The position numbers were made by a program, and so were the translations under genes. DNA of 64,000 nucleotides from Rhineura floridana (taxonomy: Eukaryota; Chordata; Lepidosauria; Squamata; Rhineuridae), in assembly GCF_030035675.1 (NCBI RefSeq), contig NC_084480.1:13535263-13599262 (forward strand), read 5' to 3'. Of this stretch, positions 23,815-34,269 are shown one piece after another. The notes below the pieces were generated by a model. The model was given only the letters and a program-made list of their open reading frames with translations, was not told where the DNA came from and searched no databases. Position 1 is the stretch's first letter. Every line of letters begins with the position of its first letter.

Positions 23815-25061
23815 ACCTGCTTTACATAGTATCACCATGCTCTGTAGCTGGTTAAATTCACTATTGACTCTCTTAATATTTTAATTTTGTTTGTGATGTA
23901 AATGGAGTTGGAAATACTAATTAAAAAACTAATCAGGTTCTAATTGTTGTTTACCCAAAATACAGGTGTCAAGATTAATAACTGATTCCAAGCTAAAACA
24001 ATTATGTTTTGTGTTATAAAAACTGTGTCTGCCCTCTGGGCACTACTGTAATGCAGATAACAAAGCAAATAATAACTGCAGCTCAGGGATACTATACAGC
24101 TAGTGATGCATAAACAGACATTTTTCTCACTTATATTTTCCATTTTGATTGGTGGCAGTGTTCTGATTTGCATTATCAATGTGATTTTATTTCGCAGTAA
24201 TCGTACAGTATATGAACGCCTTAATTCTGAATGGTTGACAGGTTTTATTACCCAATCAGAGCACAATGTCTGGCAGTATTGCTGTGCTTTGATAGCAACT
24301 ATGAAATCCTTCTGTTCTGATAGGAAGACTTCTTTAGCAGTGAAGACAGGGAAAAGGTCAGGGAAACATGAGTTCAATTGTGTTTCCTGTCAGAGGACTC
24401 CTGTGGACCTTGAATAGGGTACTCTACATGTTTCCAGGGGTATTTAAAAGCACTTCAAATGTCTTTGGGCATTTTAACCCTATAACACCTTTGCTCCTAG
24501 GGTATTTTCATAAGTGACAATAAACATGTATTTTGCCCTGTTTTGCAGCAGAAAGGTGCCTATATGCTTGAGTCCCATGTTGTATGATTGATTCTCCAAC
24601 AGAGGCCCATTTTTAATTAATTGTCTGAGGGAGTAATATTCATGTTAAGTATTTATTGTGTTATTTCATTCCATTTTAAATGTGCATTGTTGTCTGACGT
24701 GCATTGGTGGTCCTCCAACTTCTAAAGACACAAATGAGTTCGGATAGAGCAGAGGTTGTATTATTAGGTATATGAGAGAAACAGAAGGAAAAAATTTTGG
24801 ATTGCTCATTAAAAGGGCCCTAGGATATTTTCAGATGTGAATATATTGGAAGTCACAGAGTTACACCGCAGTTGCAACAAATCAGTCTGTTAAGGCCACT
24901 GGCCAAAGGTGAGAAAGAAAATGGAAAGTTTATTTACTTCTGTTCTAACATACATAGTCTCAGTAAGAGCTCAGAGAGAGAGCACATCCTCACAACATGG
25001 AAGGAGAACAAAGGAGAGTGTGTGGTCCAAGAAGAAGCAGGTACCAGCGTATGGTCTGAAG
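23815..25061. other. No gene recognised
   Basis: Two opposed open frames (23940-24377 minus, 24103-24417 plus) overlap and neither has a recognisable domain or a splice context. Probably chance. Confidence 0.45.
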
Positions 25062-25109
25062 CAGGGCTGGTGCCAGAGGTCAGCCAGGTTGGGCCCTGGC
25101 CAAGGGGCC

Positions 25110-28103
25110 TGTGATGTCCCTGTATTTTAATATCTGTAAATATGGTAAGTGCGGGTTTATTAAATGATATATGGTAAGTGACTGTGAGAGGGGGGAGTAC
25201 ATGGGCTAGAATGCTGGAGAATGCTGTATGATGATTGGCTGAGCGTTTGAGTGGCTGAAGGTATAAATGAGAGGATGACAGTTGGTTCAGGGTTCTGTTT
25301 CGTGGGGAAGTTGTGGGCGGTTGGTTGTGGAGTGTGGATTGGAGTTGGTTGTGGGTTGGATTATATTTGGCTGGTATTTAGACAGAATATATAAGACTGG
25401 AAACATAAAGTGTGACACTATATGAAACCATACGCTTGCTGAACATTCCTAAAGTAATCTTGTTATTTCCTGGTGTTATCAAATAAATACTTTTATTGGT
25501 TTACCAAAAGCCTGATCCTTGGCTGGGGATTCACAGCTCTGGCTAATCTGTGGAATGCAGAGATGACCCGGGCTGTTTACACGATTGCTCCTGCGCGCCC
25601 TCTCCTCTGTAGAGCTCATACAGCTCCTTGGTATACTCCAGAGCTGAGAGCGATGAAACAAGATAGGAGGCGGCTTGAGTGGAGATAGAGACGAACTCCC
25701 AACGAATGCAATTATGAGCTGGTTCGTGCTTCTACCAAGCTGTATGTAGGAGCGGTAAGGGTGGCGAAAAAACAACATTTCGCTGCCACTATTCAGTCAT
25801 CTCTGTCCCGCCCAGCGGAGCTTTTTAGAGTGGTTCGAGGCCTACTCCATCCAGGCCTACAGGACATGGTGGATACATCGGTGGCCCGCTGTAATGAGTT
25901 TGCTGAGCACTTCCAGCATAAGATCTTCTGCATTCGCCGGGACCTAGACTCCCACTTAATAGCAGTTAATCCTAATGAGGTGTCCGGAGCACAGTCTCGT
26001 CATGTTTTGTTGGATGAGTTTCAGTTGGTTCAGTTCGAGGACGTGGACAAGGTGCTTGGACAGGTTCGTGCAACCACTTCGGTACTGGATCCTTGCCCCT
26101 CTTGGCTAATAAAAGCTAGCAGGGATGGAACAGTTGGCTGGTCCAAGGAAGTGATTAATGCCTCTTTACGAGAGAGAGTGGTCCCTGGCTGTCTGAAAGA
26201 GGCGGCGGTGAGACCACTCCTGAAAAAACCTTCCTTGGACCCAGAGGATTTCAGCAGCTGCAGACCAGTGGCGAATGTTCCATTCCTGGGCAAGATCTTG
26301 GAACGAGTGGTTGCTGACCAGCTCCAGGCGCTATTGGATGAAACCAATTATCTAGATCCATTTCAATTGGGTTTCAGGCCTGGTTTCGGCACTGAGACGG
26401 CCTTGGTCGCCCTGTTTGATGACCTATGTCGGGAGAGAGACAGAGGGAGTGTAACTCTGCTGATTCTCCTTGATCTCTCAGCGGCTTTTGATACCATTGA
26501 CCATGGTATCCTTCTGGAGAGGCTTGCAGAGTTGGGAGTCGGAGGCACTGCTTGGCAGTGGTTCTGCTCCTACTTAGCGGGTCGTCTCCAGAAGATAGTG
26601 CTTGGGGAACATTGCTCGACACCGTGGGTCCTCTAATGTGGGGTCCCGCAGGGTTCAGTTTGTCTCCCATGCTTTTTAACATCTATATGAAGCCGCTGGG
26701 TGCGGTCATCAGGAGTTTTGGAGTGCGTTGTCATCAGTACGCTGATGACACGCAGCTCTACTTCTCCTTCTCATCTTCTTCAGGTGAGGCGGTTGATGTG
26801 CTGAACTGTTGCCTGGCCACAACAATGGACTGGATGAGAACTAACAAACTGAGACTCAATCCTGATAAGACTGAGATGCTGTTGGTGGATGGTTTCTCTG
26901 ATCGGATGGTGGATATATACCCTGTCCTGGATGGGGTTACACTCCCCCTAAAGGAGCAGATTCATAGTCTGGGAGTCGTTTTAGACTCTTCCCTCTCACT
27001 TGAGGCTCATGTAGCCTCGGTGGCCCGGAATGCGTTCTACCAACTTCGGTTGGTAGCCCAACTACGTCCCTATCTGAGTAAGGAAGACCTCACATCAGTG
27101 GTACATGCTCTGGTAACCTCACGTCTGGACTACTGCAACACGCTTTACGTAGGGCTACCTTTGAAGACGGTTCGGAAGCTACAGCTAGTGCAAAATGCGG
27201 CGGCCAGACTGCTAACAAGAACCAAGCGGTCTGAGCATATAACACCTGTTCTGGCTCGCCTGCACTGGCTTCCCATATGCTTCCGAACAAGATTCAAAGT
27301 GTTGGTACTAACCTATAAAGCCTTATACGGCGCGGGACCACGATATCTGTTGGAACGCCTCTCCCGATATGAACCCGCCCATTCACTACGGTCTACTACG
27401 AAGGCCCTCCTCCGGGTCCCGACCCATAGGGAGGCCCGGAGGGTGGTGACAAGATCTAGGGCCTTCTCAGTGGTGGCCCCCGAACTATGGAATAGTCTCC
27501 CCGAGGAGGTGCGCTTGGCGCCGACACTATCATCTTTTCGGCACCAAGTTAAAACCTTCCTCTTCTCTGAGGCATTTTAATTTAAGTTAATTTAATTTTA
27601 AATTGTTGTAATCTGATTTCAGTTTGTACAGTTTTTATATACTTCGTTTTATGAGATTGTGTAATTTTATTGTATTTTTTTGATGTTCACCGCCCAGAGA
27701 GCTATTGCTAGTCGGGCGGTATATAAGTTTAATTAATGATAAATAAATAAATAAATAAATATTTACCAAGGCGGAGAAACAGTATCAAATAGTGGCAGCG
27801 GTGAAGAGATAGTGTATCATCAAGTATCCAGGGCAACCCAGGGCTGTATGCTTTATAGACAAAGATACAGGGGGGTTGTGGACAACAAGGGCACCCAGAC
27901 ACAAAGTAACAATAAGCCATAGGGAGACAAGGAGAAGTCTCTAGCAGTATTGTTTACAGGGAGTGGCTGGTGGTGCTGTCTAGCAGTGGGATCTTGTGAG
28001 ATCTGTGCTAGGGTGAGCTAAAGAAAAATAAAAACTACGTTTCTCCCGGGTGGTAGCCATGGGTGGGAGTATCACAGGTGGTGCCAGGGGGAGGAACATT
28101 ACA
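25110..28103 (+). mobile_element. Gmr1-family LTR, probably solo, split by an L2
   Basis: Starts TGTGATGTCCC and ends AACATTACA, with probable target duplication GGGCC/GGGCT (25105-25109, 28104-28108). It aligns along its length with the solo LTR at 52364-53175 and more distantly with the LTRs of the Gypsy at 15730. An L2 LINE occupies about 25536-27763. Old and broken; no internal coding region of the LTR element is present. Confidence 0.78.
25536..27763 (+). mobile_element. L2-clade LINE, 5'-truncated, inside the LTR
   Basis: A 2.2-kb insertion starting near the end of the endonuclease-RT linker (PWYTPELRAMKQDRRRLEWR). RT motifs: RPVANVPFLGKILERVV, motif A LLDLSAAFDTIDHGILL, motif C HQYADDTQLYFSF, then RLDYCNTLYVGLPL and the C-terminal ELWNSLPEEVR. 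The frame is broken around motif B: a stop near 26634 and a frame change near 26650-26660. The 3' end has the short hairpin CCGCCCAGAGAG...GTCGGGCGG and an (AAAT)n tail, unlike the (TTA)n tail of the 12428 element, so this is a second L2 subfamily. Confidence 0.88.
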
Positions 28104-28584
28104 GGGCTCTGCAGCCCAGAGGGGCCCCTTCTTAGGGTGGGAGAGTAGCTCTCTTGTTCTGCAATCTGCAGCAGCATCTGCTCCCAACCCTGCCACAGAT
28201 CGCAGAGATGGAGCTCCCAGACACCCCCCCATACAACTGCGCATGCCCACAATGCCTGCCTGCATGCCCCACCTATCTCTCCCTTTATGGTGAATACTGT
28301 GCGCACTGCCTGCGCATACCTGCCATCAACCATGATGGCGGCCAAGGCTTCCCTAAGGAGCCGATGCCACTGCCACCATCTTGGTTGATGGCAGGCGTGC
28401 ACACACAGTGTGCACAGCATTCATAGCAGCGGAAGAGGTAGGTGATGCAGGTGGGCAGGTGCCATGGGCCCAGGGAAGGCTGATGCCCAAGGGCCCAGTC
28501 ATGCCTGACGCCGGCCCTGGTCTGAAAGCACATGAGGCCACCGCCATGCTGAAGCTAATTAGGTCTGGGTCTGTTCAGTGTCTG

Positions 28585-28678
28585 GATGGAAGACCGCCTT
28601 GGAACTACATGTATGCCACCTTGGGTTCTATGATGAAAGAAAGGCAGGATATAAGTGTAATAAAATAATAAATAAAAA
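28585..28678 (+). mobile_element. SINE/L2-like 3' tail fragment
   Basis: GGAACTACATGTATGCCACC, then TTGGGTTCTATGATG, AAAGGCAGGATATAAGTG and an AATAAATAAA end. It resembles the L2-like SINE tail at 36640-36700. Confidence 0.5.
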
Positions 28679-28817
28679 GGAAGAGATGCTCAAACAAACA
28701 AAGTTAGAAGATAGTCAATGAGAGGAAAACAACTATTACTGTGCCTGTCTTACCCCCCCCCCCTTGTTCAGGTAACTTACTAAAACATCCCATTCCAACA
28801 GTATAATGGTTAGTGCA

Positions 28818-28945
28818 GGAATAGCCAATGTGGTGACCTCCAGATGTTTTGGACTACAACTTCCATCATCCTTAATCATTGACTATGCTGGCTGGGGCTG
28901 ATGGAAGTTGTAGTCCAAATCATCTGGAGGACACAGTGTTGGTTA
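28818..28945. repeat. Palindromic MITE, family A
   Basis: CCTCCAGATGTTTTGGACTA, ACTTCCATCATCC, TGGGGCTGATGGAAGTTG and TCATCTGGAGG. Confidence 0.78.
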
Positions 28946-29037
28946 CTTCTGGGTTAGTGTGTTAGACGGGAGACCCAAATTCAAATCTCCTTGTTAGAAC
29001 ATTGGGTGACCTGAGGTCAGTTACTTTCTCTTAAGTC
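28946..29037 (+). mobile_element. SINE type F fragment
   Basis: GGGTTAGTGTGTTAGACGGG, B-box-like AATTCAAATCTCC, then GGGTGACCTGAGGTCAGTTA. Confidence 0.5.
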
Positions 29038-29325
29038 TAAAGGTAAAGGTGTCCCCGCACTTATAGTACGAGTTGTTTCTGACTCTTATGGTGATGTCTT
29101 GCGACATTTACTAGGCAGACTGTATATATGGGGTGGGTTTGCCAGTTCCTTCCCTGGCCTTTCTTTACCCCCCCCCAGCGTATGCCGGGTACTCATTTTA
29201 CCGACCACGGATGGATGGAAGGCTGAGTGGACCTCAACCCCTTTTACCAGAGATTCGACTTCTTTCCGTTGGAATCGAACTCTGGCCATGAGCAGAGCTT
29301 CGGCTACATTACCGCCACTTACCAA
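29038..29325 (-). mobile_element. tRNA-derived SINE with a (CCTTTA) tail, minus strand
   Basis: The plus strand begins AAAGGTAAAGGTGTCCCC, the reversed tail of a squamate BovB-mobilised SINE as I know it from other reptile SINEs. GGGTACTCATTTTACCGACC and GGATGGAAGGCTGAGT follow. Read on the minus strand, the tRNA-like end holds an A-box-like TGGCGGTAATGTAG and a B box AGTTCGATTCC. The sequence is complete and little decayed. Confidence 0.75.
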
Positions 29326-29642
29326 ATGGGACTGCAAAAGACCATATTCGCTGCCTTGTTCTTGATGGAGGAAGGGCAGGATATAAATGTATTCAATCAC
29401 AGTACTTCCTCCTTGTAACACTGAGTACAACTTATTGTGTGTCCTAACATTACTATGCTATCCTTTGCTTCCTTCTGCCAGCAGCAGCCCATGATGTGGA
29501 ATGAGGGTGAGGAAATGAGCAACATAATGATGTCAGGATATGGGGTAAGATGTACTCGATATTACAGAGAGCAGCCTCCTTTCTCTGATATGAAGTTTTT
29601 ATTTTCTACAGCCTCTGATAAGTACATTCCTTCTCTTTTGCG

Positions 29643-30005
29643 AGAGCCAGTGTGGTGTAGTGGCTAGAGCAGCCTTTCCCAACCTTTGAGTCCCCATATG
29701 TTGCTGGACTACAACTCCCATCAGCCCCAGTCAGCATGGCCAATGGTCAGGAATTATGGGAACTGTAGTCCAGCAACATCTGGGGACCCAAAGGTTGGGA
29801 AAGGCTGGGTAAGAGTGTTGGACTACGACCTGGAAGACCAGGGTTCGAATCCCCACACAGCCATGAAGCTCACTGGGTGACCTTGGGCCAGTCCCTGCCT
29901 CTCAGCCTCAGAGGAAGGAAATGGTAAACCCCCTCTGAATACCCCTTACCATGAAAACCCTATTCATAGGGTTGCCATAAGTCAGAATCGACTTGAAGGC
30001 AGTCC
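29643..30005 (+). mobile_element. SINE type F with BovB-like tail, split by a MITE
   Basis: The head GCCAGTGTGGTGTAGTGGC resumes after the MITE as GTGTTGGACTACG with B box GGTTCGAATCCCC. The body is TGGGTGACCTTGGGCCAGTC. The tail GGGTTGCCATAAGTCAGAAT then CGACTTGAAGGCA is the terminal sequence of the BovB copies in this window (compare 38546-38575 reversed). Confidence 0.85.
29671..29807. mobile_element. Palindromic MITE, family A, inside a SINE
   Basis: TIRs CAGCCTTTCCCAACC and GGTTGGGAAAGGCTG. Flanking octamers GGCTAGAG and GGTAAGAG agree at 6 of 8 bases, consistent with an aged hAT-type duplication. Confidence 0.8.
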
Positions 30006-31419
30006 ATTTCCATTTTCTCTTTTGTAGAATCATCAGTGCAGGGAGACCCTACTTTAAGGAATTCATAAAGGATGGCACAGGCACATACAGAGCTAAGTTA
30101 TATTTGCTCTCCTCGATACACATGTGTGAATCCCATTAGTGTAAATGGGATATAAATGTTTATATATTGATGGTAAGGCAGACTTGCAAGACTAGATGGA
30201 CAGGTATCTGATCTCTCTAGAAAACACAGCATTAGAAAATGGTGCATGTGTCTATGTGTGTAGAATTAGACAATGTTGTGCTTTAAAAGCTTGAGCTATT
30301 ATTAGGATACATAGTATTATCAAAGTTTACAAATATATTTTGGTTACACAGGATATTCCTTAGAACTCAATATGATTTTCTTGTGATTTCATATTGTGGC
30401 TAGTGATGCTGTGAAAGACCAAAATTAACATGCTTGCAATAAGAATTTTCCCAGCTTGAAATTCATAACTGTATTGTGATTCGCTGAAAATTCTTAGTCT
30501 GTTCATAATTAAAATCAAGTCACATTATGAGCTTATGAGCTAATTTTGTGTCTGCCTGGTCAGCATTCATCAAAGCAGGCTTCCGAAACTGGTAGCACAA
30601 GCTCAGAATGTGGGTATCAAATGGAACCATCCCTAATTGCTGGAATTGATTTAACATTATAAAACGGGATTATGTTTATAGCACAGAACCTTGACGCTTG
30701 AACAGTTGTCAACTTTAATTGTGCAACCTGAATTTGCCTGTATGTGATTGATTCCTGAAAATAATGACCATCTTGAAGTACCCTCAGACATAGCTTCTAT
30801 TTCATTACCAGTTATGCAGCTGTGTGTGTGTATTGGTCCAAGTTCATATATACATTAAAAGTGATGACACTTTTTTGTTTAAAGATTAACAGACAAACCA
30901 GCATGAGAACTCAAGTACAAACAGGCAAAAGGATAAAGCTAAATGACTAGACAGTGGCAGTTGTAGGCCCATGAAGCAACAGTTGGTGCTCACAAGGGAA
31001 TGTCTGTATGGGACTTTTGAAAGGAGCAAAGGGCTCATTTTTCATCTAGAATATCTGAACTTTGTAAGCAACATGCACTCTGATCAGAGCTCACATTTGC
31101 CTCTCAAGTGGTTACATGGTAGTCCAGGATTAAAGCATGAGCTGCTTATGATTAGGCAACGCAGTCTGAAAGACCCACGAGGCAGTAATGTTGTATGGTT
31201 CTTCTTCAATGCATTAGAATGACTAGAGATTCCTATTAAAGCAACTTCTCCCTTATCTATAGTGTGTCACTAAACTACCAAACCAAGAAGTCCCCCCAGA
31301 GTTCACGCACATAAGGAATTTGAATGTGGATAGGTGCAAATCTGAATTCCAAGGGTGATATTCAGTGTTAGTCATACTCAGAATACACCTATTGAAATTC
31401 ATGAAAATGCGTAACTTGT
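30006..31419. other. Mostly unassigned; repeat E fragment at 30665-30790
   Basis: 30665-30790 (GTGCAACCTGAATTTGCCTG, ATTGATTCCTGAAAA) matches the end of repeat E at 15080 and 39900. The rest is AT-rich with no recognisable exon. Confidence 0.45.
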
Positions 31420-31910
31420 TGTTGTTATGTGCCTTCAAGTCGATTACGACTTATGGCGACCCTATGAATCAGTGACCTCCAAGAGCATCTGTCATGAACC
31501 ACCCTGCTCAGATCTTGTAAGTTCAGGTCTGTGGCTTCCTTTATGGAATCAATCCATCTCTTATTTGGCCTTCCTCTTTTTCTACTCCCTTCTGTTTTTC
31601 CCATCGCTATTGTCTTTTCTAGTGAATCATGTCTTCTCATGATCTGTCCAAAGTATGATAACCTCAGTTTCATCATTTTAGCTTCTAGTGACAGTTCTGG
31701 TTTAATTTGTTCTAACACCCAATTATTTGTCTTTTTCGTGGTCCATGGTATGCGCAAAGCTCTCCTCCAGCACCACATTTCAAATGAGTTGATTTTTCTC
31801 TTATCCGCCTTTTTCACTGTCCAACTTTCACATCCATACATAGAGATCAGGAATACCATGGTCTGAATGATCCTGACTTTGGTGTTCAGTGATACATCTT
31901 TGCATTTGAA
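31420..31910 (-). mobile_element. BovB/RTE LINE, 3' fragment
   Basis: The minus-strand frame 31859-31425 reads MYGCESWTVKKADKRKINSF, then MWCWRRALRIPW, SYFGQIMRRHDSLEKT, RKRGRPNKRWIDSIKEATD and the terminal HRVAISRNRLEGT. That is the C-terminus of BovB ORF2. On the plus strand the 3' end begins GTTGTTATGTGCCTTCAAGT. The frame is open for 144 codons. Confidence 0.88.
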
Positions 31911-31985
31911 ATGAGTAACTTAGGTCTCCTAATTTCAATGGGTCTACTACTCTGAATAGAATTTGGTTAGATACAACCCCAAGTG
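31911..31985. repeat. Short palindromic repeat (GGGTCTACT type)
   Basis: AATTTCAATGGGTCTACTAC followed by CTGAATAGAATTTGG. Same type as at 6735 and 63475. Confidence 0.4.
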
Positions 31986-32149
31986 TCCCATAGTTGAGGG
32001 AGTTTTGCTTATCCATTCTATCTCACCTTCAAATCCATACATCAGAGAGGTGTAACTGTAGCTTCTCAACACTTAGGAACTCCTTCCTCTAAGACACTCA
32101 TCACAGACTTTGCCAAAGAGTACATTTGGTATCTGTCTGCAGTGTTAGA

Positions 32150-32280
32150 TGCCTTTATTTATTTTCTTTAAAATATTTATATACTTTTAAAATATGAAAT
32201 GTATCCAAAGTGGTTCACAATACTTTCAATAGACCAACAATAAAATAATTATGAATATACAGTAGCAAAACAAGCAAGCA
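32150..32280 (-). mobile_element. Probable old LINE 3' tail
   Basis: GCCTTTATTTATTTTCTTTA, then AAATGTATCCAAAGTGG and ACAATACTTTCAATAG, the style of a reversed L2-like terminus. It is cut by the L1 insertion at 32298. Confidence 0.35.
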
Positions 32281-32297
32281 TCAAAACAGCCTAAAAT

Positions 32298-34223
32298 TGA
32301 CTTCCGGGAAGGGTGACTTCGCTTGTGCCTGCTTTTGAGACGGGCTCCCGCCTCAAAAGAAGCTTATTCAGATATAAATCAGTCAGAACATTTTTTTTTT
32401 GACTGATGAAATTTCTCCCGGGCAGGGAGAAACGTAGAGATCAACCTCAAAAGCCTGTTTTTGTTGGGAGGACTGGATTTCATTAATTTATGAGAAAAGG
32501 TCCAGCCAGCAATGCCGGACGGACTTCCGAACAAGCTCTATCTGATTAATGCGATACGTTTATCTTTTCTTCAAAGAGAAAACGGACTAACAGGCAAGCA
32601 CCCTTCTTTCTATTATTTTTTTTACTTGGTTTAAATTGTTGCAGCAAAAAGAGATTTGTCAAATGAATCAGCTTTAAAGAACTTCTGGGTGAGCTATAAC
32701 TCTTCTCTGTTATTCACGAAATTAACAGCTTATCTCTGTTTCTATTGCAAAAAGCTGTCCTGGAAGTGCATTCTAAAGATATAAACAGAAGAGGGATTTC
32801 TATTCCGAGGAACATTATATTGTCTGGGACTATTCTCTTTTTGGTCTATTTTATTTTGACGAACCTGCTTCTTCACGACGCCACTAACTGTTTTGATGCT
32901 GGGAACTAAATTTGTTTTGTATTCTTGAACATAGAGAGATAAGGCAGGCTGCTCTGTTTATACTGTGATGTCATCAAGCCTGGAATATTAACCCAATTGT
33001 TGCTGAAATAAGAAGTGGTTCTTCTTTATTTTTGTTTTGTTTTGTTTTCATGGTTTTAAAAATGGCAATCAAGAAAGTGGCTGAGAATCTGGAAGTAATT
33101 ATGTTTCAGAAAATAATGGATGAGATTGAGATAACGAAACAAACCCTGCGACAGGGCAGTAAGGAGCTGAAAATTGAACTGAGCAAAATGACGCAGGAGC
33201 TTAAAGAAATAGGGGATCCTGTGAGAGAGGAGAAGGAGATCAGAGATGAGAAAAGAAAAAATAAAGGGAAGATACAAGCCCTGGAGATTGGAACAAATGT
33301 GGAATTGGAAAAAGATCTGGAGTTTATGGATATTAGAAATAAAATCTACTGTTTGGAATTTAACGTTATCTCTGAAGAAATTAATGAAGATATTAGAGAT
33401 AAAGTTATCAATGGCTTGGATAATCTTCTGGACTGGAATGACGTGATGGAGCTTGATATAGAGAAAATCTATGGAATTAACTGCAGCCATGTGACAATGG
33501 AAAAACTCTCAAGAGATGAGCCAGTGCATTTTGTAAAAAAGAAGAACAGAGATATGACTTTACAACAATATTTCAGCAACTTATTCAAAATTGATGGCAA
33601 GAAAATATTTGGGATAGAGGAAATTCCCATCAGACTCTTATTATATGACTATGGCTATGACAGCAAGATTATTATGGAATACTGATAATGGAAGATTGGA
33701 CACTGAAATTACTGGATTTAACAGGACTATTGAAGATGGAAGATGGAATTAACAGGGATAATGGAATAATGGCTATTGAAATTATTGGACCTAACAGATT
33801 TTGATGAGATGGATTAATCGATATGTTTATTTGGACTATGGTTATGACAATAAGATTATTATTATTATTAATGAGATGGATTAATCGACATGTTTATTTG
33901 GAGAAAAATTGATAGATATATTTCTTAAAGAATTGAAACCTCTCTTTGACTTTTTGTGGAAAGAATAAAGTAATGTTTATGAGATTTGATGATTAATTAA
34001 GATAACTACTGGAGGAAAGTGATTTTATAATATAATTTAAGAGACAGGATTGTTATATATTGTAGACCTATAACTGATTTGATCTGCGACAAATGGGAAG
34101 TCAACATTTTATTTTTTTGTTTAATCATTTTTGTTTTGTTTTGTTTTTTGTCTTTGAATGTTTTATGATTTTGTTTTGTATGTTTTATGAAAATTTGAAT
34201 AAAAATTATTGTAAAGAGAAAAA
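32298..34223 (+). mobile_element. HAL1-like L1: 5' UTR + ORF1 + 3' UTR, no ORF2
   Basis: A 1.9-kb non-LTR insertion with a 15-bp perfect target duplication AAAACAGCCTAAAAT (32283-32297 and 34224-34238) and an A-rich end. It has about 760 bases of 5' UTR, an ORF1, and about 540 bases of 3' UTR rich in TTTTGTTTTG ending AATAAAAATTATTGTAAAG. No endonuclease or reverse transcriptase is encoded between ORF1 and the 3' UTR. The clean duplication shows the element moved in this short form and was not deleted afterwards. It resembles the half-L1 (HAL1) elements described in mammals, here in a reptile. Confidence 0.82.
33062..33685 (+). CDS. L1 ORF1-like protein (short form)
   Basis: A 207-codon frame from ATG 33062 (a start at 33032 is also in frame). 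The N-terminal half is charged and heptad-like (MFQKIMDEIEITKQTLRQ, LKIELSKMTQELKE), consistent with the ORF1p coiled coil. The second half (IRNKIYCLEFNVISEE, WNDVMELDIEKIYGIN, PVHFVKKKNRDM) matches the RRM region of L1 ORF1p, an RNA-binding chaperone. It ends soon after, lacking the usual C-terminal domain. It is shorter than typical ORF1p (about 300-340 residues). A DYGYDSKI / GACTATGGTTATGAC motif is repeated downstream near 33833, showing local tandem duplication. Confidence 0.7.
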   Translation: MAIKKVAENLEVIMFQKIMDEIEITKQTLRQGSKELKIELSKMTQELKEIGDPVREEKEIRDEKRKNKGKIQALEIGTNVELEKDLEFMDIRNKIYCLEFNVISEEINEDIRDKVINGLDNLLDWNDVMELDIEKIYGINCSHVTMEKLSRDEPVHFVKKKNRDMTLQQYFSNLFKIDGKKIFGIEEIPIRLLLYDYGYDSKIIMEY

Positions 34224-34269
34224 AAAACAGCCTAAAATCATGCAAGATCATGCCAGAATAACAGTGGAT

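Larger units (their letters stand above)
25062..28519. mobile_element. hAT-type MITE (outer shell of a three-level nest)
   Basis: The left end CAGGGCTGGTGCCAGAGG and the right end GACGCCGGCCCTG are inverted repeats, flanked by an 8-bp duplication GTCTGAAG/GTCTGAAA (25054-25061 and 28520-28527). That duplication length points to hAT. The body (25062-25109 plus 28109-28519) matches the uninterrupted 412-bp copy at 34465-34876. An LTR element lies inside it. Confidence 0.82.

Noticed and set aside
23940-24417. Overlapping open frames of 145 and 104 codons on opposite strands
   Set aside because: No domain, no splice context, AT-rich composition; each is probably a chance frame.
27980-28547. Several overlapping frames on both strands
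   Set aside because: They lie in the GC-rich body of a hAT MITE, which has no coding role.
29260-29325. A possible tRNA gene (A and B boxes)
   Set aside because: The body continues into a SINE with a LINE-type tail, and the cloverleaf is not preserved.
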